Positions 34,230 through 43,235 of a DNA stretch of 64,000 nucleotides are shown in pieces. This DNA comes from Arthrobacter sp. cf158 (lineage in GTDB: Bacteria > Actinomycetota > Actinomycetes > Actinomycetales > Micrococcaceae). The translations under genes were made by a program, and so were the position numbers. Position 1 is the stretch's first letter; each line of letters starts with the position of its first letter. The stretch lies in assembly GCF_900106835.1 (NCBI RefSeq), contig NZ_FNNR01000007.1, positions 274,891-338,890 on the forward strand. Reading direction: 5' to 3'. The notes under the pieces are model-generated. The model was not told the origin of the DNA, did no database searches, and worked only from the letters and a program-made list of their open reading frames with translations.

Positions 34230-35648
34230 TTACGCCGGCCAGGTCTGCTGCCGGGACAACTGCTCCGTAAAGTCAGCCTCGGGCAACGGCTTGCCGAAGT
34301 AATACCCCTGCCCGCTGGTACACCCGATGCTCCGCAGGGCTTCGGCCTGCTCGGCGGACTCGATCCCCTCCCAGATCCCTTCCAGGCCACAAGAGCGGAT
34401 GACTTCCTGGATTGCGGCCAGGAAGCTGAGCTGGGACGGGTCTTTGCCCAGGTCCTTCACGAACTGCCGGTCCACCTTCACGCGGTCCACGGGGAGTTTC
34501 CGCAGGTAGCCCATGGACGAGTAGCCGGCCCCGAAGTCGTCGATCTCCAGTCCAACGCCCAATCGGTGCAGGCTCGCCAAGGTGTAGCGGTCAAGCTCGT
34601 TGTTCTGGATGATGGCGCTCTCGGTCAGCTCCAGCACCAGCGATTCCGGAGGAAGGCTTTCCTCCGCCAACGCTTCACTGACGTCGTCCACGAACTCCAG
34701 GCTTTGCAGGTCCGCGGCGGAGACGTTGATGCGCATGGAGAAGGTGTGCTGCGCAGTGGCCGGGTTGTCGCGCCAATGCCGCAGCTGCCGCACAGCCGTG
34801 CGCAGGACCCATCTTCCCAATTCCGCGATGAGCCCGGTGGCTGCGGCCACCGGAATGAAGTGGTCGGGCATGATCAGCCCGTGGACGGGATGGTCCCAGC
34901 GGACCAGGGCCTCGCAGCCTTCGATTTTTCCTGTCGCAAGCTCCACGATCGGCTGGAAAAAGAGGACCAGCTGCTCAGAGCGGATGGCCTCACGGAGTTC
35001 GCCTACTATCTGCCGTTGAAGTTGCCTGGCGTGCAGCGTTGCGGGGTCGAACACTTTGAGCTTGTTCCGGCCCTCGCTTTTGGACTCATCGACGGCGAAA
35101 TCGGCTTCCTGGAGCAGGTCCTCCACCGTGTGGTGCGGCTCCGCGATCCGCAGACCCATGCTGGCACCACAACGCACTGTGTTGTTTCCGAGGTCTATGT
35201 TGGGTTCCAGCGCGGCCAGGATGCGGTTCCCGACGGCGGTGGCCCGGGCTTGCGGGGTGGCGGGCAAGAGCACGGCGAACTCGTCGCCGCCCAGCCGGGT
35301 GACGACGTCGTTCTCCCGGACAGCGGACCGGATGCGCATCGCGACGGTGACCAGGACCTGGTCCGCGGCGGCGTGGCCGGCGGACTTCTTGAGCGCGTTG
35401 AACCCATCCAGGTTGAGGAGCAAAAGCGCAGGCTGCGGGGCGCCCCGGGCCGCGGCCACCTGCGCTTCCTGGAAGGCATTGACCAGCGCCGTGCGGTTAC
35501 CCACGCCGGTGAGCGTGTCCGTGAGCGCTTCCCGGCGCTGTTCGTAGCGTGCTTGGTGGAGTTCCTGCATCAGGGCCTGGATGTGCCGTTCCAGCTTCCC
35601 TAGACGGGGATCCAGATGGGCAGGACTGTCAGGGGCCGTGCTGGTCAC
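34230..35648 (-). CDS. GGDEF-EAL protein, probable c-di-GMP phosphodiesterase with altered GGDEF domain
   Basis: 472 residues, no membrane segment; a short N-terminal coiled coil (about 15-40) leads into GGDEF (42-205) and EAL (about 215-465). EAL motifs are complete: CEALVRWDHP, ELTES, IDDFGAGYSS, KVDRQFV, EGIES and GYYFGKPLP. GGDEF keeps RLGGDEFAVLLP. However, the metal/GTP segment reads LNLDGFNALKKSAGH instead of DxDxFKxxND, so the first Asp, the Lys and the guanine-contacting Asn are all replaced. A regulatory GTP-sensing GGDEF with an active EAL is therefore most likely. The start overlaps the upstream gene by 4 bp. Confidence 0.9.
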   Translation of the reverse strand: MTSTAPDSPAHLDPRLGKLERHIQALMQELHQARYEQRREALTDTLTGVGNRTALVNAFQEAQVAAARGAPQPALLLLNLDGFNALKKSAGHAAADQVLVTVAMRIRSAVRENDVVTRLGGDEFAVLLPATPQARATAVGNRILAALEPNIDLGNNTVRCGASMGLRIAEPHHTVEDLLQEADFAVDESKSEGRNKLKVFDPATLHARQLQRQIVGELREAIRSEQLVLFFQPIVELATGKIEGCEALVRWDHPVHGLIMPDHFIPVAAATGLIAELGRWVLRTAVRQLRHWRDNPATAQHTFSMRINVSAADLQSLEFVDDVSEALAEESLPPESLVLELTESAIIQNNELDRYTLASLHRLGVGLEIDDFGAGYSSMGYLRKLPVDRVKVDRQFVKDLGKDPSQLSFLAAIQEVIRSCGLEGIWEGIESAEQAEALRSIGCTSGQGYYFGKPLPEADFTEQLSRQQTWPA

Positions 35649-36148
35649 GATTCTGCCAGGCTTCGGAGCGTCGAGTCGGCTACGGCCTGCGGCTTGGAGA
35701 CGGGATTGCGCCGTTCGTCCAGGAAGAGCCGGTAGGAGGCGATGTCCAGCCTGCCATCGGCCGCCACCTTGTTCCCGGCCCGGTACACGTGCGTGATCCA
35801 GGATCCTCCGAGGATCGCTTCAATCCACGCATCGCATTCGGCCAGCGGCAGGTGGACTCGGGTACCCGTGTTCCTGCGGTGGCCTGCGATGGACACCGTG
35901 ATGCAGCTGCCCAGAAGTCCTTTGTCCGCGGTGAACCAGGCGAGGCCTTCCACGTCCGCCACAATGGTCAGGTTGGCGTTGCCGTCCTCCACTGACTGGA
36001 CGGGGCCCATGCGGACCGATCGACGGTCAGCATTGAGCTGTGTGGGCGTTCCGGCCTTGTAAGGAGGACTGGTGATGTTGTGCCGGAAAGCGGACAGCTC
36101 CTGCGTGTGCTGGATCTGGATCTTGGTGGTGAGTTCGTTGAAGGTCAT
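35645..36148 (-). CDS. Hypothetical protein between two c-di-GMP enzymes
   Basis: 167 residues, soluble, mixed alpha/beta (NLTIVADVEGLAWFTADKG, ITVSIAGHRRNTGTRVHLP). No recognised domain; it does not show the RxxxR and DxSxxG motifs of PilZ. It overlaps both flanking genes by 4 bp, so it is translationally coupled to the diguanylate cyclase and the GGDEF-EAL protein, suggesting a joint role in setting c-di-GMP levels. Confidence 0.75.
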   Translation of the reverse strand: MTFNELTTKIQIQHTQELSAFRHNITSPPYKAGTPTQLNADRRSVRMGPVQSVEDGNANLTIVADVEGLAWFTADKGLLGSCITVSIAGHRRNTGTRVHLPLAECDAWIEAILGGSWITHVYRAGNKVAADGRLDIASYRLFLDERRNPVSKPQAVADSTLRSLAES

Positions 36149-37323
36149 GATCGTGCCTCATCCGCGATAATGGCCGCCTCCAGGCGGTCCGCTCCTACAA
36201 TCCGGTTTCTTCCTTGAGCCTTGGCGCTGTAAAGGGCTGCGTCCGCTACCTCGATCATGAAGGTCAAATCTGCTCCTGCCGGGATGCTGGAGGTGACTCC
36301 ATAGCTGATGGTGGGGAATGCGACGCCGTCCGGCGTCGGTGTAGCTGCCATGCGGCGGCTGATTTCGGTGGCTATGCTTTCGGCACGGTCCTGTGTGGCT
36401 CCGGGCAGGAAGAGGATGAATTCCTCGCCCCCGTAACGTCCGATCAGATCTGTTGACCTGACCGAAGCGGCACAGGCCTCAGCGAACGCCCTCAGTGCCA
36501 CGTCTCCTGCCCCGTGACCGTATTCGTCATTGACGGCCTTGAAATGATCGAGGTCTGCCAGCACCACGGCCGCGCCGGACCCCGTCGAGTGGAGCCGGTT
36601 GAGTTCTGTGGTGGCCAGGTCCAGGAAGGTTCCACGGTTGAGGAGGCCCGTCAGATGGTCGCGGGCCGCCCGTTCCTTGAGTCCCTTGATGAGTTGATCG
36701 CTGGTGAGGGCGGTCATGCTGAAGGACACGGTGACCAAAAGGACCATGGAGACCAGCCCGGATGGGCCGGGCCCAAAGTAGGTGCGGAAAGTTTCCCCGC
36801 CGGGGCCTTCCAGTACGTAGACCACCCAGCGGCCCAAGTAGTAGGCAGCCAGGAGGCCAGCGGCCAGTGACAGCGCCTTGTGGACCTGGGAGTGCGAGGC
36901 CTTGATCAACCAGAGATCCTTCGCGGCAAGAGCGATGCCCGCCGTCATCATGGCCAGGTAGACCATCCCTCCGGACCAAACATTGGTGCCGGGGTTTTCC
37001 AGGATGGATGCCAAGGCCGTCACGGCGGGCCCAACGGCCAGCTGCCATGGCACCGCTTTAAGGTCGCGAAGGGAACGGGCCCCGGCCCAGACGCTGAAGG
37101 CTCCGGCCACCACCAGGACATTGCCCAGAGGGTTGGCCCATTGCTGGTGCGGGGAGCCGTTGAGCAGGAAGGCTGCGTTGCCCACCATGAATTCCATCAA
37201 AGCCAGGCTCCACCAACCGGCGTACGGCGAGCGGGTGCGGTGGAAGGAGGTGCAGAACAACACCAAAAGGGTCACTGTGACCACGCCCAGGGCGACTCTT
37301 ACTGAAAACGCATCGAGCACCAT
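36145..37323 (-). CDS. Membrane diguanylate cyclase (GGDEF)
   Basis: 392 residues from ATG 37323, six bases after GAGGGGG. Six to seven membrane segments fill the first 215 residues. A GGDEF domain then follows with all catalytic features: DHLTGLLNRG, LADLDHFKAVNDEYGHGAGD and YGGEEFILFLP. It makes c-di-GMP from two GTP. No clear RxxD inhibitory site precedes GGEEF. It is the first gene of the three-gene c-di-GMP operon, and 11-bp direct repeats stand 80 bases upstream. Confidence 0.92.
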   Translation of the reverse strand: MVLDAFSVRVALGVVTVTLLVLFCTSFHRTRSPYAGWWSLALMEFMVGNAAFLLNGSPHQQWANPLGNVLVVAGAFSVWAGARSLRDLKAVPWQLAVGPAVTALASILENPGTNVWSGGMVYLAMMTAGIALAAKDLWLIKASHSQVHKALSLAAGLLAAYYLGRWVVYVLEGPGGETFRTYFGPGPSGLVSMVLLVTVSFSMTALTSDQLIKGLKERAARDHLTGLLNRGTFLDLATTELNRLHSTGSGAAVVLADLDHFKAVNDEYGHGAGDVALRAFAEACAASVRSTDLIGRYGGEEFILFLPGATQDRAESIATEISRRMAATPTPDGVAFPTISYGVTSSIPAGADLTFMIEVADAALYSAKAQGRNRIVGADRLEAAIIADEARS

Positions 37324-37399
37324 GTCCAACCCCCTCAGCTGGTCATCCTTCGGCCTTTGAGTCCAGTGTCTTGGTGGTTACTCAACCCGGATGCGGCAT

Positions 37400-37421
37400 T
37401 TGCTCAAGATTCGCTCAAGAT
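37400..37421. promoter_or_regulatory. 11-bp direct repeats before the diguanylate cyclase
   Basis: Two head-to-tail copies, CTCAAG cores at 37403 and 37414, 11 bp apart. On the coding strand they read AATCTTGAGCA-type units. The same repeat occurs three times before the BcsB-like gene. The one-turn period fits dimers of an OmpR/PhoB-type response regulator. Confidence 0.6.
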
Positions 37422-37434
37422 CCGGTGCTGGACC

Positions 37435-39393
37435 TCAACCCGCCCAGTGGCCGTCGTCGTGGTATTCCGCTTCCAGGCCGTGGGGAGTCTTCTCCCACTT
37501 GTGCGGGCTGGTGAGCATCTGCCAAGCCGCCCGCCAGGCGGCTACCGAGTGCAGCACCCAGTAGAAGGGGTTCAACAGCGCGAAAATGGCGATCCGCCAG
37601 CCATGGCGACGCAGGGTGGCAACGCCGGAAACGATGATCATCATGGCGTTGCCGAACAGCATGGACACCACGCCTCCCACCAACAGCCACTGGGGCAGGA
37701 CCAAGCCCACAATGTCGTAACCGATGTAGGTGACCACGGTGAAGCCGACCACCAGCGGGTAGGCCAGGAACGCGAGCGGTGTTCCCAGGATGAGGCCAAG
37801 GAAGCCGATGGTGCCGGCCACCCCGGTGCTCTTGATGTAGCGCAGCGAGTTTCTGGTGTTCACGGCGGAGGTCACCATGTACCCCTTGATCCAACGCGTG
37901 CGCTGCTTGATCCAGGCGGGCACCTGCGAGCACGCTTCTTCCCAGGTGGTGGAGTTGATGACGCCCACGCGGTATCCGTCCACGGCTGCCCGGAGGCCCA
38001 GGTCAGCGTCCTCGGTGACGTTCCACGGATCCCAGGCGCCCACTTCCTTGAGCAAGGAGGTGACGAAGTGGTTGGACGTACCGCCCAGCGGAAGCGGGAT
38101 GCCGGAGTTGTCCAGGCCCGGGAGCATTGAGTCGAACCAGTGGGTGTACTCGATGGTGAACATCCTGGTGAGGACGTTTTGGTCTGCGTTGAAGTAGTTC
38201 AGCGCGGCCTGGACACAGATGAGCGGTTTGCGGTGGGGGTTGAGGTGCTGCCGTTCGAACTCATCCTGCTTGAACGCCGCAATGGACGCCCTGAGCTGGC
38301 CAGGGTCCGGCCGGTCCTCGGCGTCGTAGATCACCACGTACTCACCGCGGGCAAACGTCAGCCCGTAATTGCACGCACGGGGTTTGGTCTGGGGATCGCC
38401 CTTGGGCACGATGAGAATGCGGACATACTCCGGTGGCCGGGAAGCCTTTGCTGCCGCAATCGTCTCGGCATCGTCTTCTTCCAACAGGACCAGGACGTCC
38501 AGTTTGGAGCGCGGATAGTCCAGCTGCCCCAGGTTGCCCAGCAGTTTGTCGATGATGTTGGCTTCGCGGAAAACGGGCACCAGGATGGTGTAAACAGGCA
38601 GCTCGGAGTCGGGAATCCGTTCCTCTGCCAAGGGTGGAAGGCCACGGCGGGCGCGCTCCCTGTCCCGGGCTTTGGTGACTCCGGCCTGGTGCAGGTTGTC
38701 GAAGGGACGGCGCAGGCTTGCCAACGATTTGAAGCCGATGCTGACCAGGAAAACGATGTTGGCAGCGGCCAGCAGCACGATGATGGCCGTCAGCGGGGAG
38801 AGGACGAACGCGAGCACAAGCCCCGCGATCAGGACCACCGGAAGGTAGCGCTGCCATCGGGTCAGGGCAGTGCGCGCGGACTCTCCCGGCCGTTCCTCGG
38901 CCAGCCGTTCGGCGGACTCGTAGAGGAGGTGGCGGCGGAAGGAGCGCTGGATGGACTGGTTGATGTCCCAGTCCGTGGTGGTGCGGAACACCACGGACCC
39001 GGCGCCGAACGTCAGGGCAGCTTCATGCGCAATCGCCGCCGTGGGGGCCACCGCAGTGGCCACTGTCAGGACATCACCGTCCATCCGCCACGGCAGCCAG
39101 TGCGGCTCGCCCAGCTCGCTGTAACCGAGCAGCTCCATCAGCCGGTCATCGACGGGTTCGGCCACCAGATCCACCAGCGGGGCTTCCCACTGCTCGGCAA
39201 GGACTTCATAAATACGACGGCGGTCCAGCCCGGCTTCCAGTATGAGGTGCCGGCCCAGCAGACCCCCCTCGCTCGCTGCACGGTCCAGTGCACGCTGAAT
39301 CTGTTCCGGGGTCACCAGCCCTGCAGCCAGCAGTGTCTGGCCGATGGACTGCCGGTTGTACTGCAGGTCCGCGGTGTGGGACGTGGGTGTCAT
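37435..39393 (-). CDS. GT2 glycosyltransferase with N-terminal MshEN c-di-GMP receptor domain
   Basis: 652 residues. Residues 16-39 and 45-68 form two 24-residue motifs separated by exactly five residues (SIGQTLLAAGLVTPEQ..., LLGRHLILEAGLDRRR...), the MshEN (type II secretion ATPase N-terminal) pattern known to bind c-di-GMP. After two membrane segments (about 180-215) comes a cellulose-synthase-like GT2 domain with YDAEDRPDP, TEDADLG and QRTRWIKG (QxxRW), then four to five membrane segments. E. coli NfrB pairs the same two domains. This should be a processive polysaccharide synthase switched by c-di-GMP. Overlaps the upstream gene by 4 bp. Confidence 0.88.
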   Translation of the reverse strand: MTPTSHTADLQYNRQSIGQTLLAAGLVTPEQIQRALDRAASEGGLLGRHLILEAGLDRRRIYEVLAEQWEAPLVDLVAEPVDDRLMELLGYSELGEPHWLPWRMDGDVLTVATAVAPTAAIAHEAALTFGAGSVVFRTTTDWDINQSIQRSFRRHLLYESAERLAEERPGESARTALTRWQRYLPVVLIAGLVLAFVLSPLTAIIVLLAAANIVFLVSIGFKSLASLRRPFDNLHQAGVTKARDRERARRGLPPLAEERIPDSELPVYTILVPVFREANIIDKLLGNLGQLDYPRSKLDVLVLLEEDDAETIAAAKASRPPEYVRILIVPKGDPQTKPRACNYGLTFARGEYVVIYDAEDRPDPGQLRASIAAFKQDEFERQHLNPHRKPLICVQAALNYFNADQNVLTRMFTIEYTHWFDSMLPGLDNSGIPLPLGGTSNHFVTSLLKEVGAWDPWNVTEDADLGLRAAVDGYRVGVINSTTWEEACSQVPAWIKQRTRWIKGYMVTSAVNTRNSLRYIKSTGVAGTIGFLGLILGTPLAFLAYPLVVGFTVVTYIGYDIVGLVLPQWLLVGGVVSMLFGNAMMIIVSGVATLRRHGWRIAIFALLNPFYWVLHSVAAWRAAWQMLTSPHKWEKTPHGLEAEYHDDGHWAG

Positions 39394-41084
39394 GAGTCGG
39401 AGGACCTTTCATAGATCCGGTGGGTTGGCGTGGAGAACGCGACGGAATAGCGGACGTTGAAGGAGGGGTCCTTGATCATGGCTTGGTACACCAGGTCCGT
39501 GGGACCTGAATCCCGGGCACCCGTGCCTGCCTCGACGTTGACGAACACCCATTGCGCATACTTTGCGGGATCCTCCAGTGCGGGTCCAAAGTAGTCGCCG
39601 GAGGCTCGGTTGTAGATTTCCTTGAGCGGAATGCCCATCACCGGCAGCACGGCGTTTCCACGGGCACTTTCGTCCATCAGGATTCCACCGGACTGGTAGT
39701 GCTGGTTGAGCCAGCGGGCCGCCGCAGTGGAGTTGGCAGTGGATTCAGCGGACATTCTGCCTTCGGCCAGCACGGCAAGACGGCCTGTGGGATCCTCGTT
39801 CCACCACACGTTCTGCACCACGAGCCCGGCCAGCAAAGCGCCGATCAGCCATGGCCTGAGCCGCGCGGGCCGGGTGATTTCCTCAACGAACACGGCCACC
39901 AGGATGGCCACCAGCGGCAAGGCCGTCAGCGCGAAGCGGTTGTTCCACCACGTGGCCGGCAGCGAATGATCGTTGTTGATGGCCGTTTGCCCCAGGAACA
40001 GGCTCAGCAACGCGAAGGCATAGGCGCTGCCGGTCACCACCACCAGCAGGGTGCTGTTGGCGAAACCCCGCCTGAAGACGAGCACCACGGCACCACATGC
40101 CGCCAAGGCCAGAACAACCACGCCGGCCGTCTCCAGCAGCGACCAATGGAAAGTAGTCAGCGTGAGCCCAAGGTTTCCCTTGGTGGGCAACAGTCCGCCG
40201 TCGGTAATGTTTTTCTGCTGTGCGTAAGCGGAGTATTGCCCGAACATGAACTCCAGCGGGTTGCCGTAGATGGCCCAGTTGTAGGAAATCCACCAGAGCA
40301 CGGCAGCTGCCGGGACCATCACGTAGCCGCCGGCCATGGTGAACGCCTCGCGCCATCCACCCGTACGGCGCTTGGCCACGATCAGCACAAAGAGGGTTCC
40401 GGTCATCACCAGAGCCCAGCCCTCATAGCGCGAGAGCACCGCTGCTGCAGACGGAATCCCCGCGAAGACAGCCAGCTCGCCGGCACTCATTCGACGGCGG
40501 CTGGTGGCCCAATGCGCCAGGCCAGCCATGCCGCCCACGATGCACATGATGAGCACCGGCTCGGTGAGAGCCGTGGTGTAGACGTAGAGGACGGCGGGGT
40601 TGGCCAGGACCACCAGGGTGGTGGCAAGCCGCCCTGCCCGGCCCAATCCCAGGCGGGCAGCGATCAAGTACAGGCCGGTGGCGGTGGCGGACAATGCCAG
40701 GATACCCAGGATTCCGGCGGCCCAACCGGTGCTGAACAGCCACATGTTCAGCACGAACGGTGCCAGCAGCAGGTGCGGCATGGGCAACCAGACCGTGCCC
40801 AGCTGTTCAAAGCCGGGCGCCTTGCTGTCGAAGATACGGCGCGCGATGGTGAGGTGGCTCTGGGCGTCGGAGTAATCCAGGTTGGTGCCATGGCCGATGG
40901 TGTAGAGGCACGCCAGGTATCCCACCACCAGGGCCGCCACGGCAACGATCCTGGTACCGGGAACCTTGCGGCCCACTACCGGAGCACCCAGCCGTTCCCA
41001 GCCCGACGCCACCAGCGACGTCAGGGACCACAACGCCGGCTGCCGGTGGGCAGCCCGGCGGCGCGTGGCAACGCTAGTTGCCAT
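39390..41084 (-). CDS. GT-C fold membrane glycosyltransferase (ArnT/GT39-like)
   Basis: 564 residues from ATG 41084, which overlaps the BcsB-like gene by 11 bp; the frame is open further but lies inside that gene. About eleven membrane segments. The first outer loop carries LDYSDAQSHLTIARRIF, the acidic motif expected of lipid-phosphate-sugar-using GT-C enzymes, followed by TVWLPMPHLLLAPF. A C-terminal soluble domain (about 450-564) faces outside. It probably transfers a sugar from a polyprenyl-phosphate donor to the growing polymer or its anchor. Confidence 0.8.
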   Translation of the reverse strand: MATSVATRRRAAHRQPALWSLTSLVASGWERLGAPVVGRKVPGTRIVAVAALVVGYLACLYTIGHGTNLDYSDAQSHLTIARRIFDSKAPGFEQLGTVWLPMPHLLLAPFVLNMWLFSTGWAAGILGILALSATATGLYLIAARLGLGRAGRLATTLVVLANPAVLYVYTTALTEPVLIMCIVGGMAGLAHWATSRRRMSAGELAVFAGIPSAAAVLSRYEGWALVMTGTLFVLIVAKRRTGGWREAFTMAGGYVMVPAAAVLWWISYNWAIYGNPLEFMFGQYSAYAQQKNITDGGLLPTKGNLGLTLTTFHWSLLETAGVVVLALAACGAVVLVFRRGFANSTLLVVVTGSAYAFALLSLFLGQTAINNDHSLPATWWNNRFALTALPLVAILVAVFVEEITRPARLRPWLIGALLAGLVVQNVWWNEDPTGRLAVLAEGRMSAESTANSTAAARWLNQHYQSGGILMDESARGNAVLPVMGIPLKEIYNRASGDYFGPALEDPAKYAQWVFVNVEAGTGARDSGPTDLVYQAMIKDPSFNVRYSVAFSTPTHRIYERSSDS

Positions 41085-43062
41085 GACCCGGTTCTGCCGG
41101 TTCGCTCGCCTTTTCCTCAGCATCCACGTACGCCTGAGCTTCCTTGGCGTGACGCCGCATGAGCACAGTCCTGAGGGCGAAAGCGAGGCCAAGCACCAGC
41201 ACCGCTCCGCCGATCCACCAGGCGTAAGGCCGGTAGTCGTCCGTGACCGCCTTTTGGGGAACCAGCACGTTGCTTTCCAGCAGGACGGGCGTGCCCGAGG
41301 GCTGCGTCACCAGAAGGTTGCGGGACAGGGAGGCCCACCCACCTTCGACGCCGCCCACGTGGGTGGCCAGCGATGACTGCAGCACGGAGGCTGCTGCCGC
41401 GTCTCCCTCGGGCGCCCAGGCACCCAGGAGCAACAGATCGCGTCCGCCCTGCTCAAACGCTTCCAGCACGCCGAACGGTGCCGTGGTCCCCACGCCATAT
41501 TCGACGCCGGAGGGCGAGATGGTGCGGAACTCGGCCAACCGCAGGGGTGCCGAGAGCTTGTTGGCCACCTCGGCGGTGGCTCCCACCACCAGCCCGGACT
41601 CACTGGAGCCGGCCAGGGCATCAAGGCCCACCACGCGGGTGTCCAGCAAGGTGGCACTGTCCCGCTGCAGGGACGCCACCAGGGAAGCTGCATTGACGGT
41701 GTTTGCCTGGGCGTTTCCGTCTCCGAATGCCACCGGAACACTCTGGCCAAACGCCTGGGGGAAGCGTGCAAAGCCGGCCTTCGTGGAGCCGCCGCGAACA
41801 GCGGCCAGGATGCTTCCCGCGGTGTCAAGGGTTACTTCCATGGGCATGACACCCGCAGGCCCGGTGCAATCACCGCCGGCCGGAAGGGCGGCAAGGCGAA
41901 TCCGGAGGCCGTTCTTCGCCTGAAGCTGCCCGGCTGGAACGTCAGCGTCCACCGTGAAGGTGTCACCGCCGTCGAGGTTCTTGGAGCTGAGCAGGTAATC
42001 GTTCCAGAAGACCGAAATCTGGGCCTGGGCGTTGTCCGGAACTGCTGTGTGGGTGCCCTTGAGCTGGACCTTCACCGAGGAGACGGGGCCGCCGAACTGC
42101 GATTGCGTGACGCCTACGTAGGATTCCGGAGTCCCGTAGCCGGACAGCTTGAGCGTGGTGCTGCCCAGGTCCTTGAGGCTCTGGGTCAGGCCGGGGGCCG
42201 CGGGCAGGGCGGAGGTCAGGCCCGTCACTGAAGAGGTCACTGCGAGCGCGGTCTTGTCGCTGGCGAGCGCGCGGGCTGCTGTGCGGAGCTCTTCATCGTG
42301 GCCGCTGAGGATGAGCTGGGGCAGGCCGGCAGCGGTGCCCAGCTTGGTGCTGATCCCGCCCTGATCGGCCACTACGCTGAGGATCCGGCTGCCGGCCGGG
42401 AGGCCTGCCGTGCGGGCCCCCACCTCGGCCTCAGGAACCACCGTGATGGCAGCGTCCGGGTAGCGCTGGGACATGGCGGCTGTCGCGGTCATGATGGCCG
42501 CGGAAACATCGGCGCCTGGATCCGCGGGGACGGGAAGCACGACGGCGGGGACGGACACCGGGAAGAACTCGCCCACCGTGGTGGGAACCATGGCGGTGCC
42601 GCTGAAATCGACCACCAGGTTGGAGAGGGTGGCCGTGGCGTTGGAAACAACACACATGGTCTGGGTTGCCGGGACGAACTGCAGCCCCACTGTCAGTTGC
42701 TGGTTGGTGATGTCGGCGTTGCTGACCCTTGCGTCCAGGACAAGGTTCGCTGACGCGTTGGCTTCCAGGATGACCCTGCCGTTGACCGTTGCGCGGACCG
42801 TGCCTTCCGGCTTTCCGGACACTGAAATGGCCCCTTTCACCCGTGTGGGTTCCAGACCTGCCGTCACCGGCACCACCAGTGTCTGCTCATTTTGGCCGGC
42901 CAACGCAGAAACGCTGGAGGAGGTCTGCAGGGCAGATCCTTGCGAGGGCGCCGCGAGGGCTCCCGGAGCTGTGACGGCGGAGAGGGCCAGGGTTGCGGCG
43001 CACGCGACAATAACGGCCGCGGCACGCGATCGGGTACGGGATCGGGCAGGGGTGAGGGGCAC
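41074..43062 (-). CDS. BcsB-like extracellular polysaccharide-synthase partner
   Basis: 662 residues with a signal peptide (cleavage near ALAAP, about residue 38), a large beta-rich extracytoplasmic region and a single C-terminal membrane segment (WWIGGAVLVLGLAFALRTVLM) before a charged tail. The repeated carbohydrate-binding-like units (VSGKPEGTVRATVNGRVI; QAQISVFWNDYLLSSKNLDG) resemble the arrangement in BcsB, the cellulose synthase partner anchored by one C-terminal helix. Similarity is structural rather than strong in sequence. First gene of the three-gene glycosyltransferase operon. Confidence 0.68.
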   Translation of the reverse strand: MPLTPARSRTRSRAAAVIVACAATLALSAVTAPGALAAPSQGSALQTSSSVSALAGQNEQTLVVPVTAGLEPTRVKGAISVSGKPEGTVRATVNGRVILEANASANLVLDARVSNADITNQQLTVGLQFVPATQTMCVVSNATATLSNLVVDFSGTAMVPTTVGEFFPVSVPAVVLPVPADPGADVSAAIMTATAAMSQRYPDAAITVVPEAEVGARTAGLPAGSRILSVVADQGGISTKLGTAAGLPQLILSGHDEELRTAARALASDKTALAVTSSVTGLTSALPAAPGLTQSLKDLGSTTLKLSGYGTPESYVGVTQSQFGGPVSSVKVQLKGTHTAVPDNAQAQISVFWNDYLLSSKNLDGGDTFTVDADVPAGQLQAKNGLRIRLAALPAGGDCTGPAGVMPMEVTLDTAGSILAAVRGGSTKAGFARFPQAFGQSVPVAFGDGNAQANTVNAASLVASLQRDSATLLDTRVVGLDALAGSSESGLVVGATAEVANKLSAPLRLAEFRTISPSGVEYGVGTTAPFGVLEAFEQGGRDLLLLGAWAPEGDAAAASVLQSSLATHVGGVEGGWASLSRNLLVTQPSGTPVLLESNVLVPQKAVTDDYRPYAWWIGGAVLVLGLAFALRTVLMRRHAKEAQAYVDAEEKASEPAEPGHGN

Positions 43063-43162
43063 GATGTCAGTCCTGAGTAACTAGCAGCGAATGAGTCTGT
43101 CAGCCGTTGTGGGCCAACCTCATAGACAATGCCGGGTGGAACTCAAGGCGCATTGCTGCGTT

Positions 43163-43195
43163 GGCTCAAGATTGACTCAAGATTGGCTCAAGACC
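43163..43195. promoter_or_regulatory. Three 11-bp direct repeats before the BcsB-like gene
   Basis: Units GGCTCAAGATT, GACTCAAGATT and GGCTCAAGACC follow one another exactly (CTCAAG at 43165, 43176, 43187), about 100 bases before the BcsB-like start. A fourth CTCAAG lies at 43142. On the coding strand the unit is AATCTTGAGYN, shared with 37400-37421. Confidence 0.65.
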
Positions 43196-43235
43196 CCTCT
43201 GCCCATATGCCTGTGACCTGCGGTGATAATGAATC

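Noticed and set aside
35645..36148. PilZ domain in the 167-aa protein
   Set aside because: The RxxxR and DxSxxG motifs required for PilZ are not present.
39552..41162. 536-codon plus-strand open frame
   Set aside because: Fully antisense to the GT-C glycosyltransferase, with Arg/Gln/His/Gly-rich composition typical of reading GC-rich coding DNA in the wrong frame.
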